Below are positions 17,636 through 28,800 of a stretch of 64,000 bases of DNA, piece after piece (position 1 is the stretch's first letter; every line of letters begins with the position of its first letter). The stretch is from positions 649,258-713,257 of the forward strand of contig CAVOXR010000015.1 of assembly GCA_963700475.1 (NCBI GenBank), given 5' to 3'. The DNA comes from Prado023 sp963700475 (GTDB taxonomy: Bacteria; Actinomycetota; Actinomycetes; S36-B12; CAIYMF01). A program made the translations under genes and the position numbers. The notes under the pieces are model-generated. The model worked only from the letters and a program-made list of their open reading frames with translations. It was not told where the DNA came from and ran no database searches.

Positions 17636-18196
17636 ATGTCACCTGAGGGCACGGGACAGCAGCACGAAGTGCAGGGCGCCCTCTTCGACGTCCCCGAGAC
17701 CACGCTCCCGGAGGGCGTGGGCTACCGCGGCCCCGTGGCCTGTGCCGCCGCGGAGATCACCTATCGGCAGCTGGACTACTGGGCCCGGACCGGCCTGGTG
17801 GAGCCCTCGATCCGTCCGGCCACCGGGTCGGGCACGCAGCGTCTCTACAGCTTCCGCGACATCCTCGTGCTCAAGGTCGTCAAGCGCCTGCTCGACACTG
17901 GGGTCTCGCTGCAGAACATCCGCACAGCCGTGACGCACCTGCGTGCACGCGGCGTCGAGGACCTGGCCACGCTCACGCTGATGAGCGACGGGGCCAGCGT
18001 CTACGAGTGCACCAGCGAGGATGAGGTCATCGACCTGGTCCGCGGAGGCCAAGGGGTCTTCGGCATCGCGGTCGGCAAGGTGTGGCGCGAGGTGGAGGGC
18101 ACCCTGTCGGCGCTGCCGGCCGAGCGTGGCTCGGGCGTGGCCGCCGTGACCGACGACGAGCTCTCGGAGCGTCGGCGCAAGCGCCAGACGGGCTGA
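17636..18196 (+). CDS. MerR-family regulator (Rv1830-like)
   Basis: 186-residue regulator. The DNA-binding domain (about 35-105) carries ITYRQLDYWARTGLVEPSIR and LYSFRDILVLKVVKRLLD. A smaller C-terminal domain follows and ends in a basic tail (SERRRKRQTG). Compared with the first MerR protein of this cluster it has a longer N-terminal extension and a shorter effector domain. It sits directly upstream of gcvP, as in mycobacteria (from memory). Whether it controls glycine cleavage is unknown. Confidence 0.85.
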   Translation: MSPEGTGQQHEVQGALFDVPETTLPEGVGYRGPVACAAAEITYRQLDYWARTGLVEPSIRPATGSGTQRLYSFRDILVLKVVKRLLDTGVSLQNIRTAVTHLRARGVEDLATLTLMSDGASVYECTSEDEVIDLVRGGQGVFGIAVGKVWREVEGTLSALPAERGSGVAAVTDDELSERRRKRQTG

Positions 18197-18253
18197 TCCC
18201 GCCCAGGACGACACCGGGGGGCGGCCGTCCCCGCCGGCACGGGCCGGCACGAC

Positions 18254-18259
18254 TATCGT
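18254..18259 (+). promoter_or_regulatory. -10 box of gcvP, leaderless type
   Basis: TATCGT, six bases, then the GTG start at 18266. There is no ribosome-binding site. I saw no glycine riboswitch in this 69-base gap. Confidence 0.5.
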
Positions 18260-18265
18260 GGGCGC

Positions 18266-21169
<2,904 letters not shown>

Positions 21170-21324
21170 GCAGAGCGCCTGCCCCGTGCGTGCTCGCTGG
21201 CGGGCAACCGACCAGAGCTCGGGGGAGAAAGGTCAGGCCGACCTCAGGACAGATCCCGCCCTCAGGGAGCGCCGTCGGTTCACCACGCCGATGACGCAAC
21301 TCGTCAGGAGGAGTCCCTTGGCCC

Positions 21325-21570
21325 TTGTTCATGGACGTGCACACCATCGACGGCGGCGTCACAGTGGAGGGCGTCGCGAGCGCTCACGCTGCTGATCTGC
21401 AGACGCAGGGCGGGCATGGGGTGGAGTACCTGAGGTACTGGGTTGACGAGGGCAACGGCAAGATCTTGTGCCTCGTCGACGCCCCGGACGCCGAGGCGGC
21501 CAACACCGTCCACCGTGAGGCTCGTGGCCTCGTGGCCGACGAGATCTACAAGGTGCCAGAGGGCACCTGA
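21325..21570 (+). CDS. DUF4242 family small protein (nickel-binding SCO4226-like)
   Basis: Small ferredoxin-like-fold protein of about 80 residues with the family start FMDVHTIDGGV and pattern AHAADLQTQ...GKILCLVDAPDAEA. A Streptomyces relative binds nickel; the physiological role is unknown. The start is uncertain: TTG at 21325 and ATG at 21331 are in frame, but the AGGAGGAG site fits a TTG at 21318. One extra T near 21325 would explain this and give MALFMDVH, the usual family N-terminus. A single-base insertion is therefore likely. Confidence 0.7.
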   Translation: MFMDVHTIDGGVTVEGVASAHAADLQTQGGHGVEYLRYWVDEGNGKILCLVDAPDAEAANTVHREARGLVADEIYKVPEGT

Positions 21571-21600
21571 CCTGCGATGCCCTGAGGCGATCCGCCGGTC

Positions 21601-22185
21601 TCAGGTGCGGCCCTCGGTCTCCTGGATGTCGAAGAGGACCGCCTGTGCAGCTGTTTGCGCAGGCACGTCCGGGGCTGAGTCTGCACCTGAGGTTGAGGGT
21701 TCCATCCACAGCGCGTGCAGGACCGGGAATCCGGCAGCGCGCACGGCCTCGACCACCGCCGCATCGTCGTCGACGAAGGCCTCGACGCGGTACCGACGCG
21801 ACAGTCGGCGCAGGGCGGCCACCTTGGTGATCCGCGCGGGCCTGCGATCGGTGTCGTCGCGCATGAACAGCTCACCGGTGGGCAGTCCCTGCTCGGCGAG
21901 CCAGGTGAGCGTCGCGGTGCGGCACCGTTCCGGCCGTCCGGTCAGGTAGACGACGACATGCCCGGCACGGTCCGCGGACGCCACCGCCCCGAGCCCCTCG
22001 CTGAGCGGGGGGTCGTCGGGGGCGGCGCCGAAGAACGCGTCCCAGTCCTTCGGGCGTGAAGCCACATGGTGCAGTCGGTGACGCACGTCTGCCAGGACCC
22101 CGTCGATGTCGAAGACCGCGACGCTGGGCAGCGTCGGGCTCGGCGCCGCATTGTGGTCCGGGGCTGCCGGGGTGTCGTCAGACAT
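21601..22185 (-). CDS. HAD-superfamily phosphatase (polynucleotide kinase 3'-phosphatase-like)
   Basis: 194-residue hydrolase. Motif I is FDIDGVLADVRHRLHHV (nucleophile D in FDID), motif II is VVYLTGRPERCR and motif III/IV lies at VEAFVDDDAAVV. This arrangement resembles stand-alone HAD proteins related to polynucleotide 3'-phosphatases. The substrate is not known. The start ATG at 22185 follows a TAGCGT box by seven bases, again leaderless. It converges with the DUF4242 gene 30 bases away and diverges from the thioesterase-like gene. Confidence 0.78.
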   Translation of the reverse strand: MSDDTPAAPDHNAAPSPTLPSVAVFDIDGVLADVRHRLHHVASRPKDWDAFFGAAPDDPPLSEGLGAVASADRAGHVVVYLTGRPERCRTATLTWLAEQGLPTGELFMRDDTDRRPARITKVAALRRLSRRYRVEAFVDDDAAVVEAVRAAGFPVLHALWMEPSTSGADSAPDVPAQTAAQAVLFDIQETEGRT

Positions 22186-22316
22186 GTGCGCGACGCTACC
22201 GCCCCACCCCCGCAGATTCTCCGCAACAGCACAGGGTCTCCCCTGCTTCCGGGAGGTTCCGCGGGGTCGGGGAGAGTCCGCGGGGGACCGGTGGCGATCG
22301 GGCCTCGTGTGGTCGA

Positions 22317-22322
22317 TAGCCT
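22317..22322 (+). promoter_or_regulatory. -10 box of the hotdog-fold gene, leaderless type
   Basis: TAGCCT, seven bases, then ATG at 22330, with no ribosome-binding site. This fixes the start against longer in-frame options. Confidence 0.5.
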
Positions 22323-22329
22323 CGATCGC

Positions 22330-22779
22330 ATGGACTTCCACACTCTCGTCGCGCAGATGCCCACGGTCGTCCCGATGGTCGGGACACTGGAGCTGGAGTT
22401 CCTCGAGCTGGCACCCCAACGGGTGCTGCTGCGGCTGCCGGACAAGCCCGAGTACCGCAACCACGTGGGCGGTCCGCACGCCGGGGCGATGTTCACCCTC
22501 GCAGAGACGGCGACCGGTGCGATCGTGCTCGGCAACTTCGGGATGCTGCTCGATCGCGCCACCCCGTTGCCCGTGGATGCCTCCATCCGGTTCAAGAAGA
22601 TCGCCATGGGGCCCATGTACGCCGAGGCGCTCATGCACGACACCCCCGAGTCGATCGTGGCGCGGCTCGATGCGGGGGAGCGCCCGGAGTTCCGCATCGA
22701 CGTGACGCTGTCCACCGAGGACTGGACCGTCACCGGCGAGGCGAGCTTCCTCTGGACCCTCAAGCCCGTCCGCCGCTGA
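22330..22779 (+). CDS. Hotdog-fold protein (DUF4442, thioesterase-like)
   Basis: 149-residue protein of the DUF4442/PaaI-like hotdog type. The central helix region YRNHVGGPHAGAMFTLAETATG carries the HxG pattern seen in acyl-CoA thioesterases. A hydrolytic role on acyl-CoA is inferred; the substrate is unknown. The gene is monocistronic. A hairpin repeat separates it from the convergent EF-G-like gene. Confidence 0.75.
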   Translation: MDFHTLVAQMPTVVPMVGTLELEFLELAPQRVLLRLPDKPEYRNHVGGPHAGAMFTLAETATGAIVLGNFGMLLDRATPLPVDASIRFKKIAMGPMYAEALMHDTPESIVARLDAGERPEFRIDVTLSTEDWTVTGEASFLWTLKPVRR

Positions 22780-22839
22780 CCCCAGCCGCTCCCACCGCCC
22801 CGATCCCGGCCACCCGGCAGCCCTCGCCTCAGCCACCTC

Positions 22840-22910
22840 GTCCGCTTTTCGGTGGATCGATCGCAGGGTCGTCCGGATCTCCGAGCATCGATGCTCTGAG
22901 ATCCGGACGA
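22840..22910. repeat. 71-bp dispersed hairpin repeat, copy A
   Basis: Begins GTCCGCTTTT and contains TCGTCCGGATCT (22869-22880) and its exact complement AGATCCGGACGA (22899-22910). Between the arms is the palindrome GAGCATCGATGCTC. The stem is about 20 bp with one mismatch. A gap-free match to copy B (42269-42339) shares 51 of 71 positions. A further right-arm copy follows at 22940-22951. The element lies between convergent genes. Confidence 0.75.
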
Positions 22911-22939
22911 GTCGGCGTTGGTCGGCCGAGGGCGCTCGG

Positions 22940-22951
22940 AGATCCGGACGA
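22940..22951. repeat. Extra copy of the right arm of the hairpin repeat
   Basis: AGATCCGGACGA, identical to the right arm at 22899-22910. It is preceded by a small hairpin, CCGAG-GGCG-CTCGG (22926-22939), and followed by GTCG as in the first copy. Confidence 0.6.
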
Positions 22952-23048
22952 GTCGACGCGCCCCGACCGCGGGTGCCCCGAGACGCGAGCACGAGGGCCG
23001 CCCCCCGGTGTGGGAGCGGCCCTCGTGTGCGTGTGCCTTGCCGCTGCG

Positions 23049-25196
23049 TCAGTGCTTCGGGCTCGCCTCGATGACCTTCTTGGCGATCTGCGCCGGCATC
23101 GGCTCGTGGCCGATGTAGGTGCGGTTGAAGGTGCCCGTGCCGTGCGACATCGAGCGCAGCTCGATCGCATAGCGGGTCAGCTCGAGCTCGGGGACCTCGG
23201 CCTTGATCAGCGTGCGGCCGTTGCCGGCCGGCTCGGTGCCCGACACCCGTCCGCGACGCCCGGACAGGTCACCCATGACCGCGCCCACGTACTCGTCGGA
23301 GACCAGGACGCTGACCGCCGAGACCGGCTCCAGCATCGAGATCTGGGCTGCTGCGGCGGCCTCCTTGAGTGCGAGGGCACCGGCCATCTGGAATGCCATG
23401 TCCGAGGAGTCCACGGAGTGCGCCTTGCCGTCGTACAGGGTCACCTGGATGTCGACGACCGGGTACCCGGCGACGACACCGCGCTCCATCTGGGTGCGTA
23501 CGCCCTTCTCCACCGACGGGATGAACTGGCGCGGGACCGATCCGCCGACCACCTTGTCGACGAACTCGAAGCCCGACCCCGCAGGAAGCGGGGCGACCTC
23601 GATGTCGCAGACCGCGTACTGCCCGTGCCCGCCGGACTGCTTGACGTGCCGGCCCTTGGCCTTGGCCGGGGACGCGAACGTCTCACGCAACGAGACCCGC
23701 AGCTCCTCGGACTCCACAGCGACGCCATACCGGTTGCGCAGGCGGTCGAGCAGCACGTCGACGTGTGCCTCGCCCATGCACCACAGCACGAGTTGGCCGG
23801 TCTCGCCGTTGCGGTCCAGGCGCAGGGTCGCATCCTCGGCGACAAGGCGGTTCAGGGCGGCACCGAGCTTGTCCTCGTCGGCCTTGGACTTGGCGACGAT
23901 CGCCACCGGCAGCAGGGCGTCGGGCATGAGCCACGGCTCCATGAGCAGCGGGGTGTCCTTGTCCGACAGGGTGTCACCGGTCTCGGCCCGCGTGAGCTTG
24001 GCGACGGCGACGATGTCACCGGCGATCCCGGCATCGATCGTCCGCTGCACCTTGCCCAGCGGACTGGACAGGGCCCCGATCCGCTCGTCGACGTCGTGGT
24101 CCTCATGCCCGCGCTGGGCACCGAAGTGACCGGAGACATGGACGAACGAGTCCGGCGTCAGCCGCCCCGAGAAGATGCGCACGAGGGACAGCCGTCCGAC
24201 GTAGGGATCGGTCGTGGTCTTGACGATCTCGGCGCACAGGGGGCCCGCCGGATCGCAGGTCAGCGGACCTCGCGGCTGCCCATCAGGCGTGGTGACCGGG
24301 GGGAGTGGGTGCTCCGGCGGCGAGGGGAAGCCGCGGCGCACGAGGTCCAGGACCTCGGTCGTGCCGAGACCCCCGAGCTCCACCGCTGTGGCGATCACCG
24401 GGTAGAACGAGCCCCGCGCCACAGCCATCTCCAGGTCGGAGATCAGCGTGTCGTGGTCGATGTGCTCGCCGGCGAGGTAGCGATCCATGAGGGTCTCGTC
24501 CTCGCTCTCGGCGATGATCCCCTCGATCAGGCCCGAGCGGGTGTTCTCGATCAGATCCAGGTGCGTCTGCTCGGGCTCGCGGTCCACCCGCGTGCCGCTG
24601 GAGTAGTCGTGGATCCGCTCGGTGATCAGGTCGATGAACCCGGCCGGTGAGCCGTCATCGGCCATCATCGGCAGCATCAGGGGCATGACGCCCTCGCCGA
24701 ACACCCGCTGGCAGATCGCCACGAGCTCGTCGAAGTCGGCCCGCGGGTGGTCCAGTCGCGTGATGACCACGGCACGCGGCATGCCGACTGCGGCGCACTC
24801 CTCCCAGAGCATCTGCGTCCCCCCGTCGACGCCGTCGACGGCCGAGATCACGAACAGGGCGGCGTCGGCCGCACGGAGTCCGGCTCGCAGGTCGCCGACG
24901 AAGTCGGCGTAGCCCGGTGTGTCCAGGAAGTTGATCTTCACCCCGTCGACCACCACTGGTGCCAGCGCGAGGCCCACAGAGCGCTGCTGGCGCACCTCGG
25001 CCTCGTCGAAGTCCGAGACTGTCGTGCCCTCGGTGGTCCGGCCCGCACGCGGGATGGTCCCGGTGGCGGCGAGCATCGCCTCGAGGAGTGTGGTCTTGCC
25101 CGCTCCGGATGGCCCCACGAGGACCACGTTGCGGATGTCGGCGGGGCTGGCCGGTGCAGAGACCGACCCACCCCCTGGGGTGTTCGCCTGTGCCAT
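23049..25196 (-). CDS. EF-G-like translational GTPase (FusA2 type)
   Basis: 715-residue paralogue of elongation factor G. The P-loop is GPSGAGKTTLLEAML and the switch-II region is DTPGYADFVGD. The guanine-specificity motif, normally NKxD, reads TRLD (in AVVITRLDHP). Domains II-V follow, with GGHGQYAVCDIEV and a complete C-terminal fold (VSVLVSDEYVGAVMGDLSGRRG). Members of this group are distinct from the essential EF-G, and their role in ribosome function or stress is poorly defined. The gene is monocistronic and divergent from the phosphatidylinositol cluster. Confidence 0.85.
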   Translation of the reverse strand: MAQANTPGGGSVSAPASPADIRNVVLVGPSGAGKTTLLEAMLAATGTIPRAGRTTEGTTVSDFDEAEVRQQRSVGLALAPVVVDGVKINFLDTPGYADFVGDLRAGLRAADAALFVISAVDGVDGGTQMLWEECAAVGMPRAVVITRLDHPRADFDELVAICQRVFGEGVMPLMLPMMADDGSPAGFIDLITERIHDYSSGTRVDREPEQTHLDLIENTRSGLIEGIIAESEDETLMDRYLAGEHIDHDTLISDLEMAVARGSFYPVIATAVELGGLGTTEVLDLVRRGFPSPPEHPLPPVTTPDGQPRGPLTCDPAGPLCAEIVKTTTDPYVGRLSLVRIFSGRLTPDSFVHVSGHFGAQRGHEDHDVDERIGALSSPLGKVQRTIDAGIAGDIVAVAKLTRAETGDTLSDKDTPLLMEPWLMPDALLPVAIVAKSKADEDKLGAALNRLVAEDATLRLDRNGETGQLVLWCMGEAHVDVLLDRLRNRYGVAVESEELRVSLRETFASPAKAKGRHVKQSGGHGQYAVCDIEVAPLPAGSGFEFVDKVVGGSVPRQFIPSVEKGVRTQMERGVVAGYPVVDIQVTLYDGKAHSVDSSDMAFQMAGALALKEAAAAAQISMLEPVSAVSVLVSDEYVGAVMGDLSGRRGRVSGTEPAGNGRTLIKAEVPELELTRYAIELRSMSHGTGTFNRTYIGHEPMPAQIAKKVIEASPKH

Positions 25197-25304
25197 GAGG
25201 TGCCTTTCGTCGCGGGTCTGAAGTCTCCCAAGGCGCAAGCCTTGCAACAAGGACCTTCGTCCTGCGCACTCGGGGTCCCGTTTCTCGCTACGATCGGCCT
25301 CCTC

Positions 25305-25964
25305 ATGTTGAACAATGCCGACGCCCGTGGCGTCATCGCCCCTGTCGTGGAGCCCATGGCTCGCGGTCTGCTCCGGATGAAGGTCACTCCCGACATGGTG
25401 ACCATGACCGGCACGATCCTCACGGTGCTGGTCGCCCTGATCCTCATCCCCCAGGGTGACTTCATCCCGGCGGTCATCCTGCTGTTCATCTTCACGTCCG
25501 CGGATGTGCTCGACGGGACCATGGCTCGCCTCAGCGGGACACAGGGCCCGTGGGGTGCCTGGTTCGACGCCACCCTCGACCGGGTCGCCGACGGCGCGAT
25601 CTTCGGGGGCGTGCTGATCTGGGCGGCATGGCAGCGCGACGTGCCGACCGCGTTCTTCGCGACGGCGACCACGCTCCTGGCCTGGGTCTGCCTCGTCGGC
25701 GGCACGGTCGTCAGCTACGCGAAGGCCCGTGCTGAGGCGGTGGGCGCGACGGCCAACGGCGGCATCGCCGAGCGCGCGGAGCGGATGATCATCCTGGGCC
25801 TCGGCGCGATCCTGTACCAGTTCGTCAACTGGGGCATGACCCTCGCGGTGGCAGTCCTGGCCGTGCTGACCACCATCACGGTGTTCCAGCGGGGGCTCGA
25901 CGTGCGCAGGCAGCTGAAGCCGCTCAACGGCCAGCAGCCCGACGCTCCCAGCGCCGGGGAGTGA
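25305..25964 (+). CDS. pgsA: Phosphatidylinositol phosphate synthase (CDP-alcohol phosphatidyltransferase)
   Basis: 219-residue membrane enzyme with the signature DVLDGTMARLSG...GAWFDATLDRVAD and about six membrane helices. The neighbours (acyltransferase and PimA-type mannosyltransferase directly downstream) indicate that it makes phosphatidylinositol phosphate from CDP-diacylglycerol and inositol phosphate, as Rv2612c does. The ATG is preceded by a TACGAT box ten bases away, giving a leader of only a few bases. Eight bases separate it from the next gene. Confidence 0.88.
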   Translation: MLNNADARGVIAPVVEPMARGLLRMKVTPDMVTMTGTILTVLVALILIPQGDFIPAVILLFIFTSADVLDGTMARLSGTQGPWGAWFDATLDRVADGAIFGGVLIWAAWQRDVPTAFFATATTLLAWVCLVGGTVVSYAKARAEAVGATANGGIAERAERMIILGLGAILYQFVNWGMTLAVAVLAVLTTITVFQRGLDVRRQLKPLNGQQPDAPSAGE

Positions 25965-25971
25965 GCCGGCG

Positions 25972-26886
25972 GTGAAGGAGCAGGCGACGTACCTGGCCTA
26001 CGCCGGTGGGTGGCGGGCTGTGCGGCTGATGCCCGAGCGGATGGCCTACGCCCTGTTCGACCGGATCGCCGACCAGCAGTGGCGGGCCCATGGGTCGTCG
26101 GTCCGCCGGCTTGAGGCCAACCTGACCCGCGTCGTGGGACCGGTCGCCCCCGACGAGCTGCGGGAGCTCTCCCGGGAGGGCATGCGCTCGTACATGCGCT
26201 ACTGGTGCGACGCCTTCCGCCTGCCCGGCTGGGACCGCGCCCGCATCGATACGTTCGAGATGCGTCACCCCGAGCGGCTGTCCGACCCGGTGGCCTCGGG
26301 TCGTGGTGTCATCGCCGCGCTGCCGCACATGGGCAACTGGGACCACGCCGGGGCCTGGGCGTCCGTGCACATCTCCCCGGTCAACACCGTGGCTGAGAAG
26401 CTCGAGCCCGAGCAGCTGTACACCGCGTTCGTCGACTTCCGGACCTCGCTCGGGATGCGCATCCACGGCCTCGGGGACCCGGGTGTGTACCAGGAGCTGC
26501 GCACGACTCTGGACTCCGGCGGCCTCGTGGCGCTCCTGGCCGACCGCGATCTGTCCGCCAAGGGGGTCGACGTGCAGTTCTTCGGCGAGACCGCGCGCTT
26601 CCCCGCCGGCCCGGCCGCACTGGCCGTGGACACCGGCGCATCCCTGGTTCCGGTGAAGCTCTTCTGGGCGGGCCACAACGTCGCCGAGATCCTTCCCGAG
26701 ATCGAGCCCCCGACGTCCGGCGATCGCGACGAGCGGATCCGCGCGATGACCCAGGCGCTCGCCGACGCGCTGGCTGAGGGCATCGCCGAGTACCCGACGG
26801 ACTGGCACATGCTCCAGCGCCTCTGGCTCGCCGACCTGGACCCGGCACGCCTGGCTGCCCGGGACGCCTCCGGGCGGGATGCCTGA
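25972..26886 (+). CDS. patA: Phosphatidylinositol mannoside acyltransferase
   Basis: 304-residue peripheral membrane acyltransferase of the LpxL/HtrB-like family. The catalytic H-x4-D motif is in LPHMGNWDHAG. The role is transfer of an acyl chain to the mannose of phosphatidylinositol monomannoside, inferred from its place between the PI synthase and PimA genes. The start is GTG, eight bases after the upstream stop. Its stop overlaps the PimA start by one base (TGATG), so the cluster is coupled. Confidence 0.87.
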   Translation: MKEQATYLAYAGGWRAVRLMPERMAYALFDRIADQQWRAHGSSVRRLEANLTRVVGPVAPDELRELSREGMRSYMRYWCDAFRLPGWDRARIDTFEMRHPERLSDPVASGRGVIAALPHMGNWDHAGAWASVHISPVNTVAEKLEPEQLYTAFVDFRTSLGMRIHGLGDPGVYQELRTTLDSGGLVALLADRDLSAKGVDVQFFGETARFPAGPAALAVDTGASLVPVKLFWAGHNVAEILPEIEPPTSGDRDERIRAMTQALADALAEGIAEYPTDWHMLQRLWLADLDPARLAARDASGRDA

Positions 26887-28085
26887 TGCGCGTCGGACTC
26901 GTGTGCCCGTACGCCTGGGACACTCCGGGCGGGGTGGCGGCGCACATCGACGACTTGCGTCTCGCACTCATGCGGCTGGGGCACGAGGCGGTCATCCTCG
27001 CCCCGGCCGAGGATGAGGACGCCCTACCCGACTACGTCACCAGCGGCGGCAAGCCGATATCGATCTCCTCGAACGGTTCGATCGCCAAGATCAACTTCGG
27101 CCCTGTCCCGACCGCGCGGGCGCGTCGCTGGGTCAAGGACTCGGACCTGGACATCCTTCACGTCCACGAGCCAGCCGGCCCCACTCTCGGGCTGCTGTCC
27201 GTGTGGGTCTCCGAAGGGCCGATCGTGGCAACGTGGCACGCCAGCCTGGCGTCGTCTCGTCGGGAGCTGAACGCAACCGCGCCGCTCGTGCGAAGCGCGA
27301 TGGAGAAGATCCGCGCCCGCATCGCGGTGTCGGAGTACGCCCGGCGCTCGCTGGTCGAGTACACCGGTGGCGACGCCGTGCTCATCCCCAATGGCGTGGA
27401 CTGCAGCCTGTACGCCGGGGACGAACCCCTCCCGGGTCGGTCCCGGGGGAACAGCACCCTGATGTTCCTCGGCCGCATCGACGAGCCCCGCAAGGGCCTG
27501 CCCATCCTGCTGGCGGCCCTGCCCCGGGTTGCCGAAGCCATCGCGGACGTCACCCTGCTCGTCGCAGGGCCGGGCGAGGTCGCCGACGTGCAGGCCGGGC
27601 TGGACCCGGCGATCGCCGACAGGGTCGAGTTCCTCGGACTGGTCAGCCAGGAGGACAAGGCGCGTGCGCTGCACTCGGCCGACATCTATGTCGCGCCCAA
27701 CACCGGCGGGGAGTCGTTCGGGATCATCCTGCTGGAAGCCATGGCAGCCGGCACGCCCGTGGTGGCAAGCGACATCGAGGCCTTCCAGCGAGTGCTCGAC
27801 GAGGGTCGGTCCGGGGTGCACTTCCGCAGCGAGGACTCCGATGACCTCGCCGAGAAGCTGATCGGATTGCTCAGTGATCCGGGCCGCCGCGACTCGCTGC
27901 GTGCGTCCGGGTTGGTGCGCGCCGCCGAGTTCGACTGGTCGAGCGTGGCCAGGAGGGTCGTCGAGGTCTACCGGAGCGTGACGCCGGGCGGCGAGAAGGT
28001 GACCGCGGACCTGTCCCGGCAGTTCTGGGGCCGGCTGCCCGTGCGTCGCCCGCCCTGGGGCACCGATCAGGAGGCCGAGGCCTGA
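26886..28085 (+). CDS. pimA: Phosphatidylinositol alpha-mannosyltransferase, GT4 family
   Basis: 399-residue GT-B glycosyltransferase that adds the first mannose from GDP-mannose to phosphatidylinositol. The N-terminus (CPYAWDTPGGVAAHI) and C-terminal donor-binding region (GGESFGIILLEAMAAG, with the E-x7-E pair) are typical of PimA. Its presence implies a cell envelope with mannosylated phosphoinositides. The GDP-mannose may come from the guanylyltransferase encoded at 10.6 kb. Stop and start overlap with the following gene. Confidence 0.9.
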   Translation: MRVGLVCPYAWDTPGGVAAHIDDLRLALMRLGHEAVILAPAEDEDALPDYVTSGGKPISISSNGSIAKINFGPVPTARARRWVKDSDLDILHVHEPAGPTLGLLSVWVSEGPIVATWHASLASSRRELNATAPLVRSAMEKIRARIAVSEYARRSLVEYTGGDAVLIPNGVDCSLYAGDEPLPGRSRGNSTLMFLGRIDEPRKGLPILLAALPRVAEAIADVTLLVAGPGEVADVQAGLDPAIADRVEFLGLVSQEDKARALHSADIYVAPNTGGESFGIILLEAMAAGTPVVASDIEAFQRVLDEGRSGVHFRSEDSDDLAEKLIGLLSDPGRRDSLRASGLVRAAEFDWSSVARRVVEVYRSVTPGGEKVTADLSRQFWGRLPVRRPPWGTDQEAEA

Positions 28086-28642
28086 TGAAGGTCGATCTCG
28101 CCTGGCTGCTGCTGATCCTGCTCGCTGTCGCGCTCGTCGTCTGGCGCCTGAGCGCGCTGGCCTCCAGGATCGACCGGCTGCACCATCGGATCGACCTTGC
28201 GCGCGCCGCGCTGGACGCACAGCTCATCCGCCGGGCCCGGGCCGCTGAGGCGCTTGCCAACTCGGGGCTCGTCGATCCGGCCAGCGCGATCGTCCTGGCC
28301 CGGGCTGCCAGCAACTCCCGCAACGTTGACCCCGCCGACCAGGTCGAGCGCAGCGTCGTCGAGTCGGAGTTGTCACGGGACCTCCGTGAGGTCTTCGCCG
28401 AGCCCGAGTCGGTGGTGGAGCTCCGGGAGACCCCCGAGGGGGAGGAGCTGCTCGACGACCTGTCCTCGGCCTGCAACCAGGTGGCCCTCTCACGCAGGTT
28501 CCTCAACGACGGCGTCCAGGCGGCGCTCCTGCTGCGCCAGGGCCGGCTGGTGCGGCTGTTCCGGCTCGCGGGCAATGCCCCGCGCCCCCAGATGTTCGAG
28601 ATGGACGACGTGGCCCCGCCTGCCTTCGCATCCTTCGCCTGA
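28085..28642 (+). CDS. Membrane-anchored helical protein of the PIM cluster
   Basis: 185-residue protein with one N-terminal membrane segment (about 6-28), then a helical, partly coiled-coil region resembling LemA topology. The C-terminus RLVRLFRLAGNAPRPQMFEMDD resembles the end of proteins in the same position in other actinomycetes. In Mycobacterium (from memory) the neighbouring product also carries a NUDIX domain, which is absent here. Function is unknown. It is coupled to pimA by overlap. Confidence 0.7.
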   Translation: MKVDLAWLLLILLAVALVVWRLSALASRIDRLHHRIDLARAALDAQLIRRARAAEALANSGLVDPASAIVLARAASNSRNVDPADQVERSVVESELSRDLREVFAEPESVVELRETPEGEELLDDLSSACNQVALSRRFLNDGVQAALLLRQGRLVRLFRLAGNAPRPQMFEMDDVAPPAFASFA

Positions 28643-28788
28643 GCCGTGGTGGCGACGATGCTCAGCGCCGTCGCCGGTCCTTCGAGCCGGGGCCCATGCC
28701 CACGTTCGCGGGAGACGACGGCCCTTCGCGGCGATGAACAGCGGGCGAATCCACTGAGTCGCTGATCGGGTCCCCAGGCTGCGGCAAC

Positions 28789-28794
28789 TACCCT
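28789..28794 (+). promoter_or_regulatory. -10 box of the DUF3048 lipoprotein gene, leaderless type
   Basis: TACCCT, six bases, then the ATG at 28801. No separate ribosome-binding site is present. Confidence 0.5.
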
Positions 28795-28800
28795 GAGGCC

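Noticed and set aside
28643..28800. Small gene on the minus strand in the gap before the DUF3048 gene
   Set aside because: A short Arg-rich frame exists but has no start signal or family resemblance.
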